From Cryptomeria japonica (taxonomy: Eukaryota > Streptophyta > Pinopsida > Cupressales > Cupressaceae), in NCBI RefSeq assembly GCF_030272615.1, contig NC_081405.1, positions 475,668,008 through 475,732,007 of the forward strand: a DNA stretch of 64,000 nucleotides. Direction: 5' to 3'. The notes below the pieces were generated by a model, which had not been told where the DNA came from, did not search any database, and saw only the letters and a program-made list of their open reading frames with translations. A program made the position numbers and the translations under genes. Positions 12,768 to 25,668 of this stretch are shown in pieces; position 1 is the stretch's first letter; every line of letters begins with the position of its first letter.

Positions 12768-12985
12768 TGAGAAGGATGACGATCAATGACAAATCAATCA
12801 CAAAATGACAAAGTTGACAAGAGGACAAGGATCGATGACAAAATAGATTACAAAATGACAAGATTGAAACTGACCATGATTGATGACAAATCGATCGCAA
12901 GATAACAAGATTGAAAATGACAACGATCGATGACAAATAGATCGCATGATGATAAGATTGATAAGAGGACAAAACCCTAATTAGG
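12768..12985 (+). repeat. About 49-bp tandem repeat, 4-5 copies
   Basis: Units carry GATCGATGACAAATCGATCG-like cores followed by an AAGATTGA tail. The GATCGAT...ATCGATC part is itself partly palindromic. It lies inside non-coding element C. Confidence 0.7.
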
Positions 12986-13774
12986 ATTGATGATGTCCAA
13001 AATGATGACAAATAAGCACACACATTGATGCGATAGGATAAGATTGACCAAAATCATGACTGAAGATTGTTGTCGACAAGACCTAATTCGAAGGCGAGAT
13101 GAATGAAGAATGCAAAAGAATGACTCGATGCTCACAAATGATAAAGACCAAGTGCGAATCATAGGAGAAATGTTAATGTGACACAAAAACCCTAAAATAA
13201 GGCAATGTGCAATTGTTAAAGTATGACTCCACAAGCGTTGACCATTTTTAGACATCTACAACTTGCCTACACCCCCTGACATGCATCAAAAAATGAACAA
13301 AATTGACCTACAAAAGTGTGCTCAAATTAGAAATTGACAAGTGGGCATCAGGGTACATACCTCTAGTCCTATGTCCTCTAATAGTTGATAGCTCCGCATG
13401 CACTCACCACAACAATTTTTCCTCAAAATTCACACCATCCTTGCCAAGCCTTCCTTGCTCCAGAGCTGCAATTCTTCCCAATGAGAGTGAAAATGAACTC
13501 TTTAATTTGTATTAGTTGTGGTCTTTTTCACCTTTTGAAACTTGTATCTTTCGCATTTGAACCCTGATTTCACTTTCGTTCATGATTTTGGAATCCAGGC
13601 ATCATTATGGACAAATTGACCTCTTGTTCAATTTTTTCAGCCAATTTTTTAAGGGGGCACCCTTGTAACCTGTTATGTCTGGGACATCTTTTAATGCGAT
13701 TTTTCTTGAATTCTGTTTGAAACAATGCTCTAAATTGCATTGTCTCAAAATGGGGCAAAAAGTAGACACTAAAA

Positions 13775-14679
13775 TGTAGGAATCCAAGAACACTGAGAGG
13801 GGGGGTGAATCAATGTTCTACCAGAATGATCAATTTTAACCTTATTAAAACATGCATTCACCAAGTAGTATGCCGGTACATATAAGATTGAAAGAAGTAA
13901 AGAAATCAATAAGCCAATCACACAAATCAATACCATAACATAGAGAATTATACATGGAAAACCTCAAAGAGGAAAAACCACGGTGGGATTTGTGACCCAC
14001 AATATCAATCCACTGGCCATATGAAGAGATATTTTATAATATGGGTCCCTGCACATGCAGGAAGGCTTACAACCTAGAGCACATTGCTCATCACAAAGGA
14101 GTATCGCTGACTACAGTCACTCAGAATAAGAAAACATAAAATTGAACTCATATAATGCATCTGCTATCCCTGATTGAGTTCTAGTTCAATCTCTATTTGT
14201 TCTGGTTCTGAAACCCTAAACCCTTACCAAAATAACCTCTTACATAATCAACATTCCTCGCATTACAATTATCTCTCTCTCACTCATATTTTATTCCCTC
14301 ATATCACAAAATTATTCAATAAACTCACCTATATACCCTTACAATCTTCCATGCCTTATGTTGACTTACATAGATAATTACAAAATGAATATACAAGTCT
14401 GCTCAATTACATATATACATAAATATCAAAATCAATTTCCAATTGTTGGATCTACCAAATGATGGTGGCCTCCTATACCAGTATTCTATGTAAGTCATAT
14501 CATCCTGCAATGTCGGTACCCATATAATTCCTCCAACTAGTGAAGATACCTGTCGATGTCGATGCCGGTGTCGGTGAAGTGTCTGTCGGTGAATAACCAA
14601 ACCAAGATATAAAAGCCAGAACATGTTGCCATCAATGAAAACATATTGAAACCAATCAAATGAGTGTCAATTGCCAACA
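13775..14679 (-). repeat. Element D 3' LTR
   Basis: TG...CA, near-collinear with 37597-38503. It contains short CGGTGT/CGATG-rich runs near 14550-14590. Open frames here are spurious. Confidence 0.85.
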
Positions 14680-14912
14680 ATCTCCCCCTTTGGCATTGAT
14701 GGCAACACTCATGTGAAAAATGATAATGGTTTCACTCTGAGACTGCTCCCCCTGAGCTGAATATCCATCTGTGATCATGATCTGAACAAAATACTCCATA
14801 CCTCCAAGAATATATTTATCACCTATACCTCCCCCTTTGACATCAATGCCAAAAAAATACCAAAAGTAAGGATGAAGAATGAAAGACTATACAAAGAATG
14901 TCCCAAAACACC

Positions 14913-17900
14913 TTACCAGAGTTGAATATATTTGAAAATTTCTGGATAGGCTTTCTCCAAAAGCTCTAGATAGGTATCCCAACCTAGTTTGAGTGTTCTA
15001 GAAATAGATACAAGTCCATTAAGCATGTGAGCATATGACTTTTTATCCTTAAGTTCTATCAGTGTGGGCTTACCAACCATATCAATACACTCCTTCTTAT
15101 GTACACTCAATGAGTCCAACCAAGGACTCGCCAATCCTCTGAGACCTCTATCTCTTCTAATGATTTTATCTTTATCCCTCTCAAGAGATGAAACTTGAGC
15201 TTCCAATACCAAAATCTGAGCATCAATAGATGTATTTAAATAATTTGAGCCATCAAAATAATTGACTATACCTACAATTTTCTCCCGAGTATCCTTAATC
15301 CCTTTATCTATATTTCTTGTAAGTAAACCTATGTTACAACATACTCTATAAATATTTGTACATTGCCTTAAGGCATTATCAATTAACTTCAACTTATCAT
15401 TAATCTCCTTCTTCTCTGACTCAATCATCTGATCAAATGTTTCTCTTTTGTCTTGTGTAATCCTCTCCAATGCCTGTCGGTTAGATATTTGTTGTAAAGA
15501 TTGAAAGTCCTTTGAAATGTGCTCTATGGTTATTTTAATCTTGCCAGATGGGCTTGCTCCTTTGTCAAGTTTGCACTCTGGGATAAGTCTATGCAAAATT
15601 GGGATTGATTGATTAATAAATCCTTTGTCCACAGATCCTTCCTTCATCATCTTCTATGGGCTCAGTAGAACTCATCTCAGTTATGCTCTTCTTCTCTACC
15701 TGTGAGGTGTCAATTGACAATAATGATGTGCTCGCTACAAGTTCCTTGTTGGATTCCTCTTTCTTCTCCTCTGATGTTTTATTAAATTTAATATCTTTCT
15801 CTTTTCCACTTGTGGCTTAGCCACTTTGTGCAGTATCATTTATTGTCGGTTCCTCCTTATGAATCGTGTCCTCAACCTGTACATTCTAATCAAGAGAACT
15901 ATTGTCCTCAACATTTGTAACCTATACACTCTCTGAATCTGTCGGTATCTCAACATTTGCTAGTGTCACCTCTGTGTCCTATACATTAGATTATACTAGG
16001 GGCTCTATATCTAATATCTTAATATCTTTCAAAATTGTAGAAGAGGTACCCATTATACCTTTGCCTTTCCCTTAAACTGGGATGTTTGTAGTGTCATTTT
16101 TAGCTTTCGATGATGTGTAAAAACTAGGGTTTTCAGCAAAGAACTGAACCCATGCCTTGTGGGTCTTAGTGATTATCTCATTAACCCTTCCTAACATAAG
16201 ACTAACTATCATGTGCTTGCTATGAAATTTTTTTTTTTTGCAACCTGAAGTGTCATATCCAACTCACTAGGAGTAATGGATCCACGAGTAGTCAATAACT
16301 CTTGAATCTTTATATGCTTGTCTTCCTCTATAGCTGATAATCTCCTAGCATCTAAGTTGTCATATAGTTGTGTCGGTATTTGATTCTCAGTTTCTAACAA
16401 AGCTTTCTTATATATATCCAAATATAACAAAACTATTTCCTCAACTTCTCTTTGCTCATCATCATCTAAATGCTCATAATAAAATTGTACATTTTTCAAC
16501 ATACCATCCTTAGTAATTTCATCTACCAATTCTGCACAAGTCTTGGGTGGAATACTAGTTACATTACCAAAGACAATTGCTAGGTCTATGTCATCTCTTC
16601 TTTCTTCTACCAGTACCGGATGGCGCAGAAGGTGTTTGCTTTGGAGCTCATTTCTTTGTCGGTACTTTGACTGTAACCTTCCTTATCAGTTGCTTCCTAG
16701 CTTCCTCCTTGAAATATTCACTTTTCTTCCTCAATACCCTCTTAAATGCTAAGGGTGTGTCATCTTTACTTCCAAAGTCTAATGGAATAGGATCAATGAA
16801 TATTTCAGGCTCTTTCCACTTCCTTCCTTTTTCTGGAACAACATCCATTAATGCTTTGATATCCCGAGATACTTGTTCAACAAATTTGCTTGCCTTGCTC
16901 TTCTTTTTCTCCCTCTTCTTTCGATTAAACTCAGTTTGAACCTCTTTCTTCTTCTATTTTCAGTATCAAAGTATTTCTTGGCTTCATCAATTGGCGCATC
17001 AATTAACATCTTTGCATAAGCATCCAAAATCCACACATCAACTTCATAACCCATCTCTTCAATCCATATCTTCTGGGGTTTGACTGCTTCCATCAAGGTT
17101 TCATCCTTTTTAACCATGAAGCATATCTCGGTTGAGTATTTCGCAACAATTTGCTTTAGAATCCTCTCTCTAGATTTCATATCCTTCTGGAATGCCTTGA
17201 AGTAACCCCAAACCTTATCATCTCACTGACTACCCAGACTAGCAATAGATTGTTTCAGTTGTCTTCCTACTGGGATATCAAATGCCCACTACCTCTTCCC
17301 AAAACCGAGAGTTCATTAATTAAAAATAGCATCAAATAGACAATAATATTCCCATATCAAAATCACCCCTTCTTCTCTCCTTTGATCTTCCCAAGGTTAA
17401 CTAACAACTCATCTAACATCCATCCATACAAATCTAACTTCTCATTATCCCTCATGATCTTATGTGTGGCATAAATGCAGGAGCTAGAAACGGAGTTAAG
17501 GTGATTGGATTGAGTTACCTTGTATCCATTAATCATGCTGCCAAATTTGATGTCTAAGTCTATGATAGTGCTAACCCTCATCGATCGTTGGTCCAAAGTT
17601 GTGCCCATCAGTTTGTTAACCTGATCATTAGAAATTGTTTTCTCTGAATGCTGACCAATCTGTGGAAAATAGGTGATGGCCCTAATGGACTCCTTCGAGA
17701 TCTTATACGACCTGTCCAACTAGATGAATTCTCCATGCACTCTACTCAAAACATATCTGATAATCTCATCTTAAAATTTAGAGATATACAAAATGCCAGT
17801 AAACCCTAGATCCTCAATGTGCTGATACTTGGGCTTGATCTTTCCAGAATCTCCCATTAACTCACTCATTTACATGCTCTTGATATCATTGGTTCCCAAA

Positions 17901-18100
17901 TCCTCAATGTGGCAGTGATTGTATGCTCTGACATCTTCCACATATATAACTCCTTTCGAAACATGGGAAAGAGTGCCAACTAAATCATCCAAGGTGGCAA
18001 TATGCAAACATTGCTTGAAAGTTGGCCTAGGATGATCCTTAACCACAGCAACAGTAGTATTTGCAATAAAAGTAGGTGCAGAGGATGATCTTGCTTCCAT
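14913..18100 (-). pseudogene. Element D ORF2, homologue of element A ORF2
   Basis: The ATG is at 18100 (MEARSSSAPTF). Pieces follow at 17870-18100, 17363-17719, 16848-17180, 16648-16848, 16209-16529 and 14913-15650, separated by stops or frame changes. Blocks shared with element A: VEDVRAYNHCHIEDLG, LNSVSSSCI, and ICFMV..D with MGYEV and P-I-D. The last piece (245 aa) is strongly helical with predicted coiled-coil character (ISKDFQSLQQISNRQ, LEAQVSSLERDKDK) and ends next to the polypurine tract. Function is unknown. The two copies are very diverged in the middle but keep the same order of blocks, which argues for a real ancestral protein. Element E inserted 41 bp upstream of the ATG. Confidence 0.65.
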
Positions 18101-19054
18101 GATGAAAGATAAATACCTGAGAAATAGTTGTCGGTGAAACCTGTTGGGTGAATATTTTGTCACTAGCGTACCAATGACCAAATATATGATTCACACACAG
18201 CTATGTTGAGAAATTAATCTCTCCTCTCATCAAGGGGAGGTTCCCTTTGAAATTTCTTCTCTAATTAATAAGAAATTAAAATTTGTGGGTTAGTGTTGGG
18301 CATATAAATCTCTCTTTTCAGAGTTAATGTATTCTCCCTCCACTTTGTTACAATTTCCCTATAACTTTGATCCTTAAGGAAATAAACAAATTAATCCAAC
18401 AAACTATACCAAGATTTTATAAGCAAGAAGCACAAAGTCTTTCTTGAATATAACACTAACTTAACTAATTATCACAATGGTTAGCAATTCAATCTTACAG
18501 CTCAAAGTCTTCAAGTATAATTCCTTAATCCTTAAAACTACAAGTAATAGTAGCAATACAAAGCCTACTACTAGTCACTTAACAATAAAAAATTTCCCAA
18601 ATATTCAAGAAGCACAAAGTCTACTTTTACTATTCAAGAGCTCTTTAACCCACTTAACAATACCTCCTATATCAAAATATTCAAGAACATATATAAGTCA
18701 TGAACATAAGAACATCAACTCATATAAACAATTTTTGACACGACACAAAGTTTGGGATCAAATAAATGTGCTTTCTTTATTTAATTGATCAAATCTTCAC
18801 AACAAAAGCTCAAAGTCTTAGTTGAGACAAAAATTCGACAGAGTTTTGCTTAGCATAATAAAAGATTAAAAATACAAATGAGGGTCCTCCTTATATATAA
18901 GAAGAGTGGAGAAAAATGTGGGCACAATTGACTAATTCAACTGCACAGTCCCACTTGACTACAACTACGGCAGAAAGAAAATATACAGCTGTGGGAAAAC
19001 TTGCAGCATCTAACAATGAAACTACATGAAAAGAAAATGTCAAAAAGGGACACT

Positions 19055-22000
19055 TTATTCATCTTTCTCCTCCTTGTTTGACTTGTGGAATTCTTCAAAC
19101 TTAGCTAGGATGGACTCCATCTCTACTTGGTTTGGCATTGGGGTAGAATCTGTGATTACATGAACATGGAAAATTGTATCCTCAGCCTCTACATATTTCT
19201 TTTTCCCATCCTTCAGCATGGATGTGAGGACCTCAAAACTGACTTGGATCTTCGGTAACTTATCGAATGAACCAAGTGAGAAATCATGTCCTGTGTAGTG
19301 ATCCATTAAAGAAATAAATTCTTGTGTGATGGCATCACTAGTAATGGGATTCTAATTGTCATCATACAGATAATAAGGAAGGTCGGCAATTCTGGCATAA
19401 ATGAGATAAATCTCATCATCATCTTCCTTCCTCTCTTGGTATAGCTCTGTTGTCATCAACCTTATTGTCTCTTTCTTGTGAGACAATAGCAACAAGATTT
19501 GGATATATTTTTCCCTTGAAGGAACCACTTTATTCTCAACGAGGACGTCTATTCTAAAGTCCTCCATTTTGCTCTGAACGATTGTACTCTTCTCAATATC
19601 TTCAATCTCCTGAGATAATGAAGTTTTGACACTTTGCATCCCACTTTGGATCACTTCAAAATCAATCAATAACCCAAGTGTTGAAATTAAGAGATGAGAC
19701 CCTTCTAACTTCAGCCATGTAATCCACTCGTCCACCACTCGGCTCTTGGCTCCTTCCTGTTCAATTTTCTTAAGAGCTTTAGTGTCCATTGAGGATCCTA
19801 TGGGCTCAACTTCCTAGGAGGATTGTGTAACTTTGAGAAGAACATTAGTCAATTGCTCACATTTATGTTTTAATTCATTCTTCTCATCCCTCTCTTGGTC
19901 AAGTCTCTATAACAAAGAGTTAAAAGCTATCTGAGAATCTAGCTTAACTCTCTCATGTGTCTCCTCTCCAAGCTCCACGCTTTGCATGATGTAATCCTTA
20001 GGTTGTATATCATTTATTCTTCTTTGATGATGGTACCATGACCTCAACATACTTCCTTTTAGAATTCGAGTCTACTAACACTCGAGAGACAGTCTTCGGC
20101 TTCTTTGTTCCTTTGGGCTTTGGAGGAACAAACTACTCAAAATCAAACTCATCAGGCAAAATTACCTATTTCTTCCTCTTAGGTGCTACTACCTCCATAC
20201 AAGGTGGTAATTCTAGATTGGCGGGTGGAGTAGTAGCTTCTTGTTGAGTCTCACTTGGTATTTCAAGAGCAAACCGGCTTGAACCTACAACGGTTGTAGA
20301 TATTTTTATAAATATCAATAGTGAAGTATCCAGTGATATCCCAGTTGATGTAGTAACAACTGCTAATGCTAACCCTTCTTTAGTTACAGCCACAGAGGAG
20401 AGATTGGAAGGTGCAATGGAAACAATTTCAGTACTAAATAAAGGTCGGATTTTTGTTATGATTGTCGTAGTAGAAATAACTTTAGTGCTTACTAGAGATG
20501 GAATTTATGTTATGACCACTATAGAAGGTAAATTCATCGTCTGTTGTTCCACAAACGCTTGCTGCATAGATTCAGGAAACTCCAACATTGAAGATTCAAG
20601 GGTGGTTGAGGGGATATCATCCAAACTAGAAAATTTGGATAATGCGAAAAATTGTTGAGAAGTCTCTGACTACGTCATGTCCATGCCCAGGTCCTCATCA
20701 TCGAATTCCTCTTCCTCTTGATCAGAATCAAAATCGATGGAATGGATAATCACCTCTGAATGAGTTGGCACTTGTGAAGTGGGCAAGACATTAACTTCAC
20801 CAAGATGTGATGTTTCTTCAACTTGTGCTTCCTCTTGTTGAGGAATTTCACCTTCTTCTATCTCCTTCTCTTTTTCAGTATCTCTAGCAGTCTGTTGTTT
20901 TGGTTCCTTTGTGGTTGTCTCCTACACTACTGAAGATGATTCACCTTTTTTGGACCCTTTAATTGTGAACTTGATTTTGGGTCCTTTCCCCATAGATTGT
21001 GTTGCAGGGGCCGAGGATAGTGATTGTGGATCTTCTTTTCTCTTGGTTCTTGTTTCAGTCGTAGCTCTCTTAACAACTAGGCCATCACTATTATCGTCAT
21101 CTCCAGAACTAGCAGGAAGTTGTTTCATTCTAAGATTCTTTTTTAACAACCATGCATTGGTGTTTGCCAAAACGGGATAAATTCTTTGAGTGATAGACTT
21201 ACTCTCCTTTTTCAACCATTGCACTGGTGGAAGTGGAGAGTCAACAATCTTCTTTTCATAAGAGGCTGGGCCTACTATGTCATCAATGTCTTCCATGGTC
21301 ATTGGGATCTTTCCCAAAGCTAAATTTTCAATCTGCTCCAACGTAAGATGACTAAAATCCATTCTTCTTATGTCTTCCTCATCTTGGCAATCCGCCCACA
21401 CATCCTCGAACCTAAAAACATGGGTGTAGTTTCTTTTGAGCTTATTCTTCATGCCACGAAAATTAAAATTAGTTTTTGCTTTGAATCTTCTCATAGTGTT
21501 CCATTTCATCTCTTCCTCCATGTTCTTAGCCTTGGGGTTAGTTAAAACTGAGTACCTGCCACTAGATTCTGAGAACTTCAACCCAGTCTTATGTGCTTGT
21601 GATTTATTTTCATGCACCTAGATTAGTTGCCAACACAACTCAATGAGAATTATCTTATCAGATGGATACCTTGGTAAAATGAAGGGTTCACCTGAGAAAC
21701 ATCTGATCCAGATGTAAGTCAATGTTGGAAACTGAAGAAAAACGCATCCAAAATGAGACACCTTGTTATATGCAACCTCTAATAATATTTTCTTCTATAG
21801 ACTTTTATCAAACATGCACTTCCACACAGCAAAGAAGGCATCATTGACTCTTCTAAAATGGATACCTTGATTCTTGATCATGAGTTGATCATAGTATTCC
21901 CAAACAGGTGCTAATCTCCTGTCACCTTTGGTAGATAAACCTGGATATTGCCTCATAGAACAGGCTGCATAAACTAGGTAAGAGGTCATATAAAATTTCA

Positions 22001-22793
22001 ATGTCACTTTAAATTCTTTCAACTGTGCATAGAGTGCATCACTGATCTGCTCACCCCAATCAATCCTAGCAGCCCCTTTCCTGATTATATTTATGTAATA
22101 ACACATCCAGCTTTGAAACTAATGAGAATCCTTTAAACCCTTTACTCTTGCCAACATGGTGACCATATCACTGTACTCCTCATTGAAGTCACTTCTATAG
22201 AAATACTTAGGCCATCGCGAGGTGGTAGAATTTCTAGTAGTAGAGAGGTACACTGTATTGATCACTTTCTTGCATTTGACCTCATTTTTCTCATAGTACT
22301 CTTGAGCACTTTCTTGAGAAATGTCGGCTACTTCCTCGACTAAAGAACCTTTGAAACACTATTGAAGAAAACACTATCCAAAGTTATGATCACATTTTGA
22401 TCACCATCCCTAACCTGTCTTGTATTTGGATCCAAGTGATCCGCTACTGCAAGTACAAAATCTGGATCATGAGTTGCAACTCGAAAGGAAGCATATTTAT
22501 GCAACTTAGATTTGATCAAGTTTTGTTAGGCGGGAAGGAGCTTTTGAAACTCGATCAATAAAATCCTGCATACTGACATGACCAATTTTTGTATCTTTGA
22601 TCTCCTTGATGTTTGAATCTATTGAACTTTTTGGGTACAAATTCAAGTACTTATCATACTTGTACTTCATCTTTTTTGTTGTTGTTTTACCCAGTGAAGA
22701 TTCCAACTGACTCAAAGAAGGCTCTGATTTGTCATGAGAGGGCCTTGAAATTTGCAAATGACTGCATTCAACACTGAGGATTAGCTTCTTCAA
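19055..22793 (-). pseudogene. LTR-borne ORF of element E, unknown protein, left copy
   Basis: A chain of minus-strand open pieces (22506-22793, 21795-22106, 20922-21617, 19352-19789, 19055-19306) has counterparts in the same order in the other LTR. Where one copy has a stop the other is often open: at 34439-34669 the right copy reads on past the frame break seen here at 22506. Recognisable conserved phrases are DALYAQLKEFKVTLKFYM, PGLSTKGDRRL, PVWEYYDQL and HFRRVNDAFFAVWKCMFD. An acidic and Ser/Thr-rich middle (around 20700-21000) and a helical C-terminal part (QSVKTSLSQEIEDIEKST) follow. I do not recognise the family. The start is unresolved: 22793 is a TTG in frame after stops. It is not gag, pol or a known envelope. 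Confidence 0.6.
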
Positions 22794-22929
22794 TAGTTAT
22801 CATCATCAATAAAACCAAATTTTATCAATTGGATCGAAAAATCAGACTCAGAACAGGCTTGGGAGCAAAATTGCCAAAAATCGCAGGTCAGGGAAAAAAT
22901 TCTGATCTGCACCTTAGGAGTCAAAATTT

Positions 22930-23990
22930 TCACATGGGACTTTAAAGTCCAATGTGCAAAGATAAAACATCTTTACTTGCATATTGGACTTTAAAGTCTG
23001 ATGTGAAAATTGGGGAAAGTCATCAGCACATCAGACTTTAAAGTCCGATGTGCAAGTTAGGAAAAATCATTAGCACATCGGACTTTACAGATGTAAATCA
23101 TTCAAAAGACCAACACATTGGACTTTAAATTCCAATTTACTGGGGAAGGGCAACCGATTGACATGTCGGGTTTTAAAACCTGACATGTCAATCGGATAAT
23201 CTCCTCTCGCATATCGGACTTTAAAGTCCGATATGTGAGGTTTACCCTCCTGCATATCGGACTTTAAAGTCCAATATGCAAACAATTATCTCTGTATATC
23301 TTCCTTCATGTTGGGTTTTAAGACCCGACGTGCAGGCAAGGGAGGGGGGAAAATAAAATGGATCAAAGGGTGATTAGACAATAAAGTCCAATTTCCCTCA
23401 ACGCGAAGAGAAGGTTTAAGAGCAATTGGATTTTAATGTCCTATTTCCCTTTGACAATGGAAAAAACAAATTCCCTCCTACAACAGAAAAACGAAAGCGA
23501 AAGGAAAAGAAAAACTATAAAACAAACAAAAACCCTACCTGAATCCACGCAGTCGAAGAAAATCAAGCGACTAGCGATGAATCAAAGTTGAATTCGCGAG
23601 GAGAGGAGTAGGAGGGCATGCGTAGAAGAGAAAACTCAAAACAAAAATGAAGAATTAACCACAAAAGATTAATAAATAACCCAAAAATTAGCAATAAATA
23701 AGCTCATTAAAGTTAATTGCGCAATTCATGTCGGACTTTAAAGTCGGACATGCAGGTTTAAAACCCTTGCAAGTTGGACTTTAAAGTCTGACATGCAAAT
23801 TTTGACAAATCAACCGGCAAGTCGGACTTTAAAGTCCGATCTGGAGGGGAACGATTACCTGCAAGCCAAACTTTAAAGTTCGATCTACAAGGGAAAACCA
23901 AACCTTTGCACATCAAACTTTAAAGTCTGATGTGCAATTCCCTTTGAAAAGAAGGAACCCTACAAGTCAGACTTTAAAGTCCAACCTGCA
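22930..23990. repeat. Array of covarying palindromes in left LTR of E
   Basis: About 15 units centred on GGACTTTAAAGTCC or GGGTTTTAAAACCC, in two blocks (22930-23330 and 23730-23990), mostly 45-50 bp apart. Arms outside the core vary between units (CACATC, CATATC, CATGTC, GCAAGTC) yet often remain self-complementary. The longest is 23154-23195, 42 bp with one mismatch pair. They lie in the U3 part of the LTR, upstream of the ORF relics. Confidence 0.85.
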
Positions 23991-24313
23991 GGAAAAATTG
24001 CAAATCTTAAGAACTTAAAAATAATAAAAAAATGAAAAGCTAAAAGCTAAATGAGCTAACCGATGGAGTCGTCAAGCTCTCCTGGAGGTTGTAAGGTACG
24101 AAACAGATTAGTTTCATAGTGTTGCCTCATGATTTTGGTTGTGTTGAAATCAAGGACAACAGTTGGCTCTAACTGGGGAACAAGTTGCACCACTTGAAGC
24201 TTGTAAAATCCAGAACTCTGAGTGCTTGTATCCATTGGGCTATAGAGTCAGGAGATGAAAAAGAAGAAACTATACAAGTTTTACAATAAGTACATCTTCC
24301 TTTACATTTCTCT

Positions 24314-25668
24314 TCATTGAGTAAAGAGCTTCAAATTTTCTCTACTGTGAGGTAGCAAGAACGGGGTACCATCCGCATATGCAAGTAAGTAGCTATGCTC
24401 ACCACATATTTCATGAATAGTGAAGGGACCTCTCCATAAGGAGTCAAACTTTCCATGCAAACCTTTTGGTTCCCTCCTCTTGTCCCATAACAAGACTTGA
24501 TCACCAACTGAGAACTCACGAGAAGTTGTTTTCTTATCAAATAACATCTTCACTTGGCTTTGGTGTGCAATAATTTTATCAACCACTTTTGCTCTGGTTT
24601 CTTCCAACTGAGAAAGAAACATAATCCGCTTATCAAGTGAATCTTGATATGTTTCATCTTCAACGACCTTGGCAAGCTTTAATGCTGGAAGTTCCACAGT
24701 GATAGGAATCTCGGCATTCAACCCATACAAAAGTTGAAAAGGTGACATACCGATTGCTCTTTTTGGAGTTATACGATCCACCCATAGCACATCATAAAGA
24801 GCTTTATGCCAAGTCTGTTGTCTCTCATCAACAAGCTTCCTCATAATAGTAACTAGATTCGTGTTGCTTGACTCGGCCTGACCATTTCCTTGCGGATAAT
24901 AGTCAAAAGAGTGTGAAAGGGTAATACCATGATCGAAGCAAAAGTCAATGATCTCATAAGATGAAAACATGAAGCATTATCGGTTACTATCTTATGAGGA
25001 ACACCAAACCTTGAAACAATGTTTTCCTTCAAAAATTGGCAAACCACTGCTGAGGTAGCTTGCTTAGTTGGAATTGCCTCCACCCACTTGATGAAGTAAT
25101 CTGTCACTATGAGAATGTATATGTGACCTACACTAGATGCCGAATTGACAAGTCCAATGAAGTCCAATCCACACTATTGAAAGGGCTCTTCAATTACAAC
25201 TAGTTTAAGAGGGAGTACGGCTAGTTTAGGCTTACCCACAAATTGCTAACATTGCTCACATTTGCGAACCCAATTGTATGTGTCCTTAAACAATGTCAGC
25301 CAATAGTATCTAGCATGCAAGATTTTGTGTGCAGTTACAGGGGCAGAAAAATGTCCACCACAAGCAAGATCATGAAAAGCTTGAGGTAATCTTACTTGTT
25401 GTTGTTTGTCCACACAGCACAGGAAATTGCCATCTAGACCTTTCTTATATAAACCATTGTCCCATAGGACAAAATTCATTGCTTTAAGCTTCAGGGTTTT
25501 CCTTTCACTACGTGACAGGTGTGCAGGACAGTATCCATATGTTAAGAGATATGCCAAGTCAGAATACCACTCAGCAGTGGTGCTGACAAATAGAACCTTG
25601 GGAAGATCTTGATTCATACCTTCATTTTCCAGCACCACTTCAGCAATTGATTTGTTGTCAACTATCAA
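24314..25668 (-). pseudogene. Element E integrase
   Basis: The H2C2 zinc-binding region lies at about 25240-25360 (HDLACGGHFSAP ... CEQC). The DDE core is represented by VTDYFIKWVEAIP and IVTDNASCF at 25100-24960. A frameshift near 24965 follows, then YPQGNGQAESSN with the catalytic Glu. The C-terminal part (VGDQVLLWDKRR ... GPFTIHEI) resembles the GPF/Y module of non-chromodomain Gypsy integrases. Stops near 25245 and 25170 also interrupt it. It would join the cDNA to host DNA; this copy is broken. Confidence 0.85.

Larger units (their letters stand above)
11051..13774 (+). mobile_element. Element C: plus-strand Gypsy-type non-coding relic, left part
   Basis: TTGGTGAACCCGATGTGAAC at about 11367 matches the primer-site region of element G (TTTTGGTGAACCCGACGTG), so the sequence before it is probably the end of a 5' LTR. 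The internal 2.4 kb has only minisatellites and no gag or pol. At 13747-13760 AAAATGGGGCAAAA is a polypurine tract followed by AGTAGACACTAAAA, the first 14 bp of a 3' LTR. The same tract and LTR start occur at 61218-61245. The LTR is cut here by element D and resumes at 38504. The left edge is approximate. Confidence 0.65.
18142..24161 (-). repeat. Element E 3' LTR (6.0 kb)
   Basis: In transcription order: palindrome array (23990-22930), ORF relics (22793-19055), then a U5-like AT-rich end (19000-18142). The end carries several short copies of CAAAGTCT about 70-100 bp apart (near 18435, 18505, 18615, 18810). It matches the right LTR throughout. Confidence 0.9.

Noticed and set aside
22930-23990. 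CRISPR-like array of repeats and spacers
   Set aside because: Repeats are diverged palindromes in an LTR of a plant retroelement, duplicated in its partner LTR; spacers are not unique and no cas genes exist.
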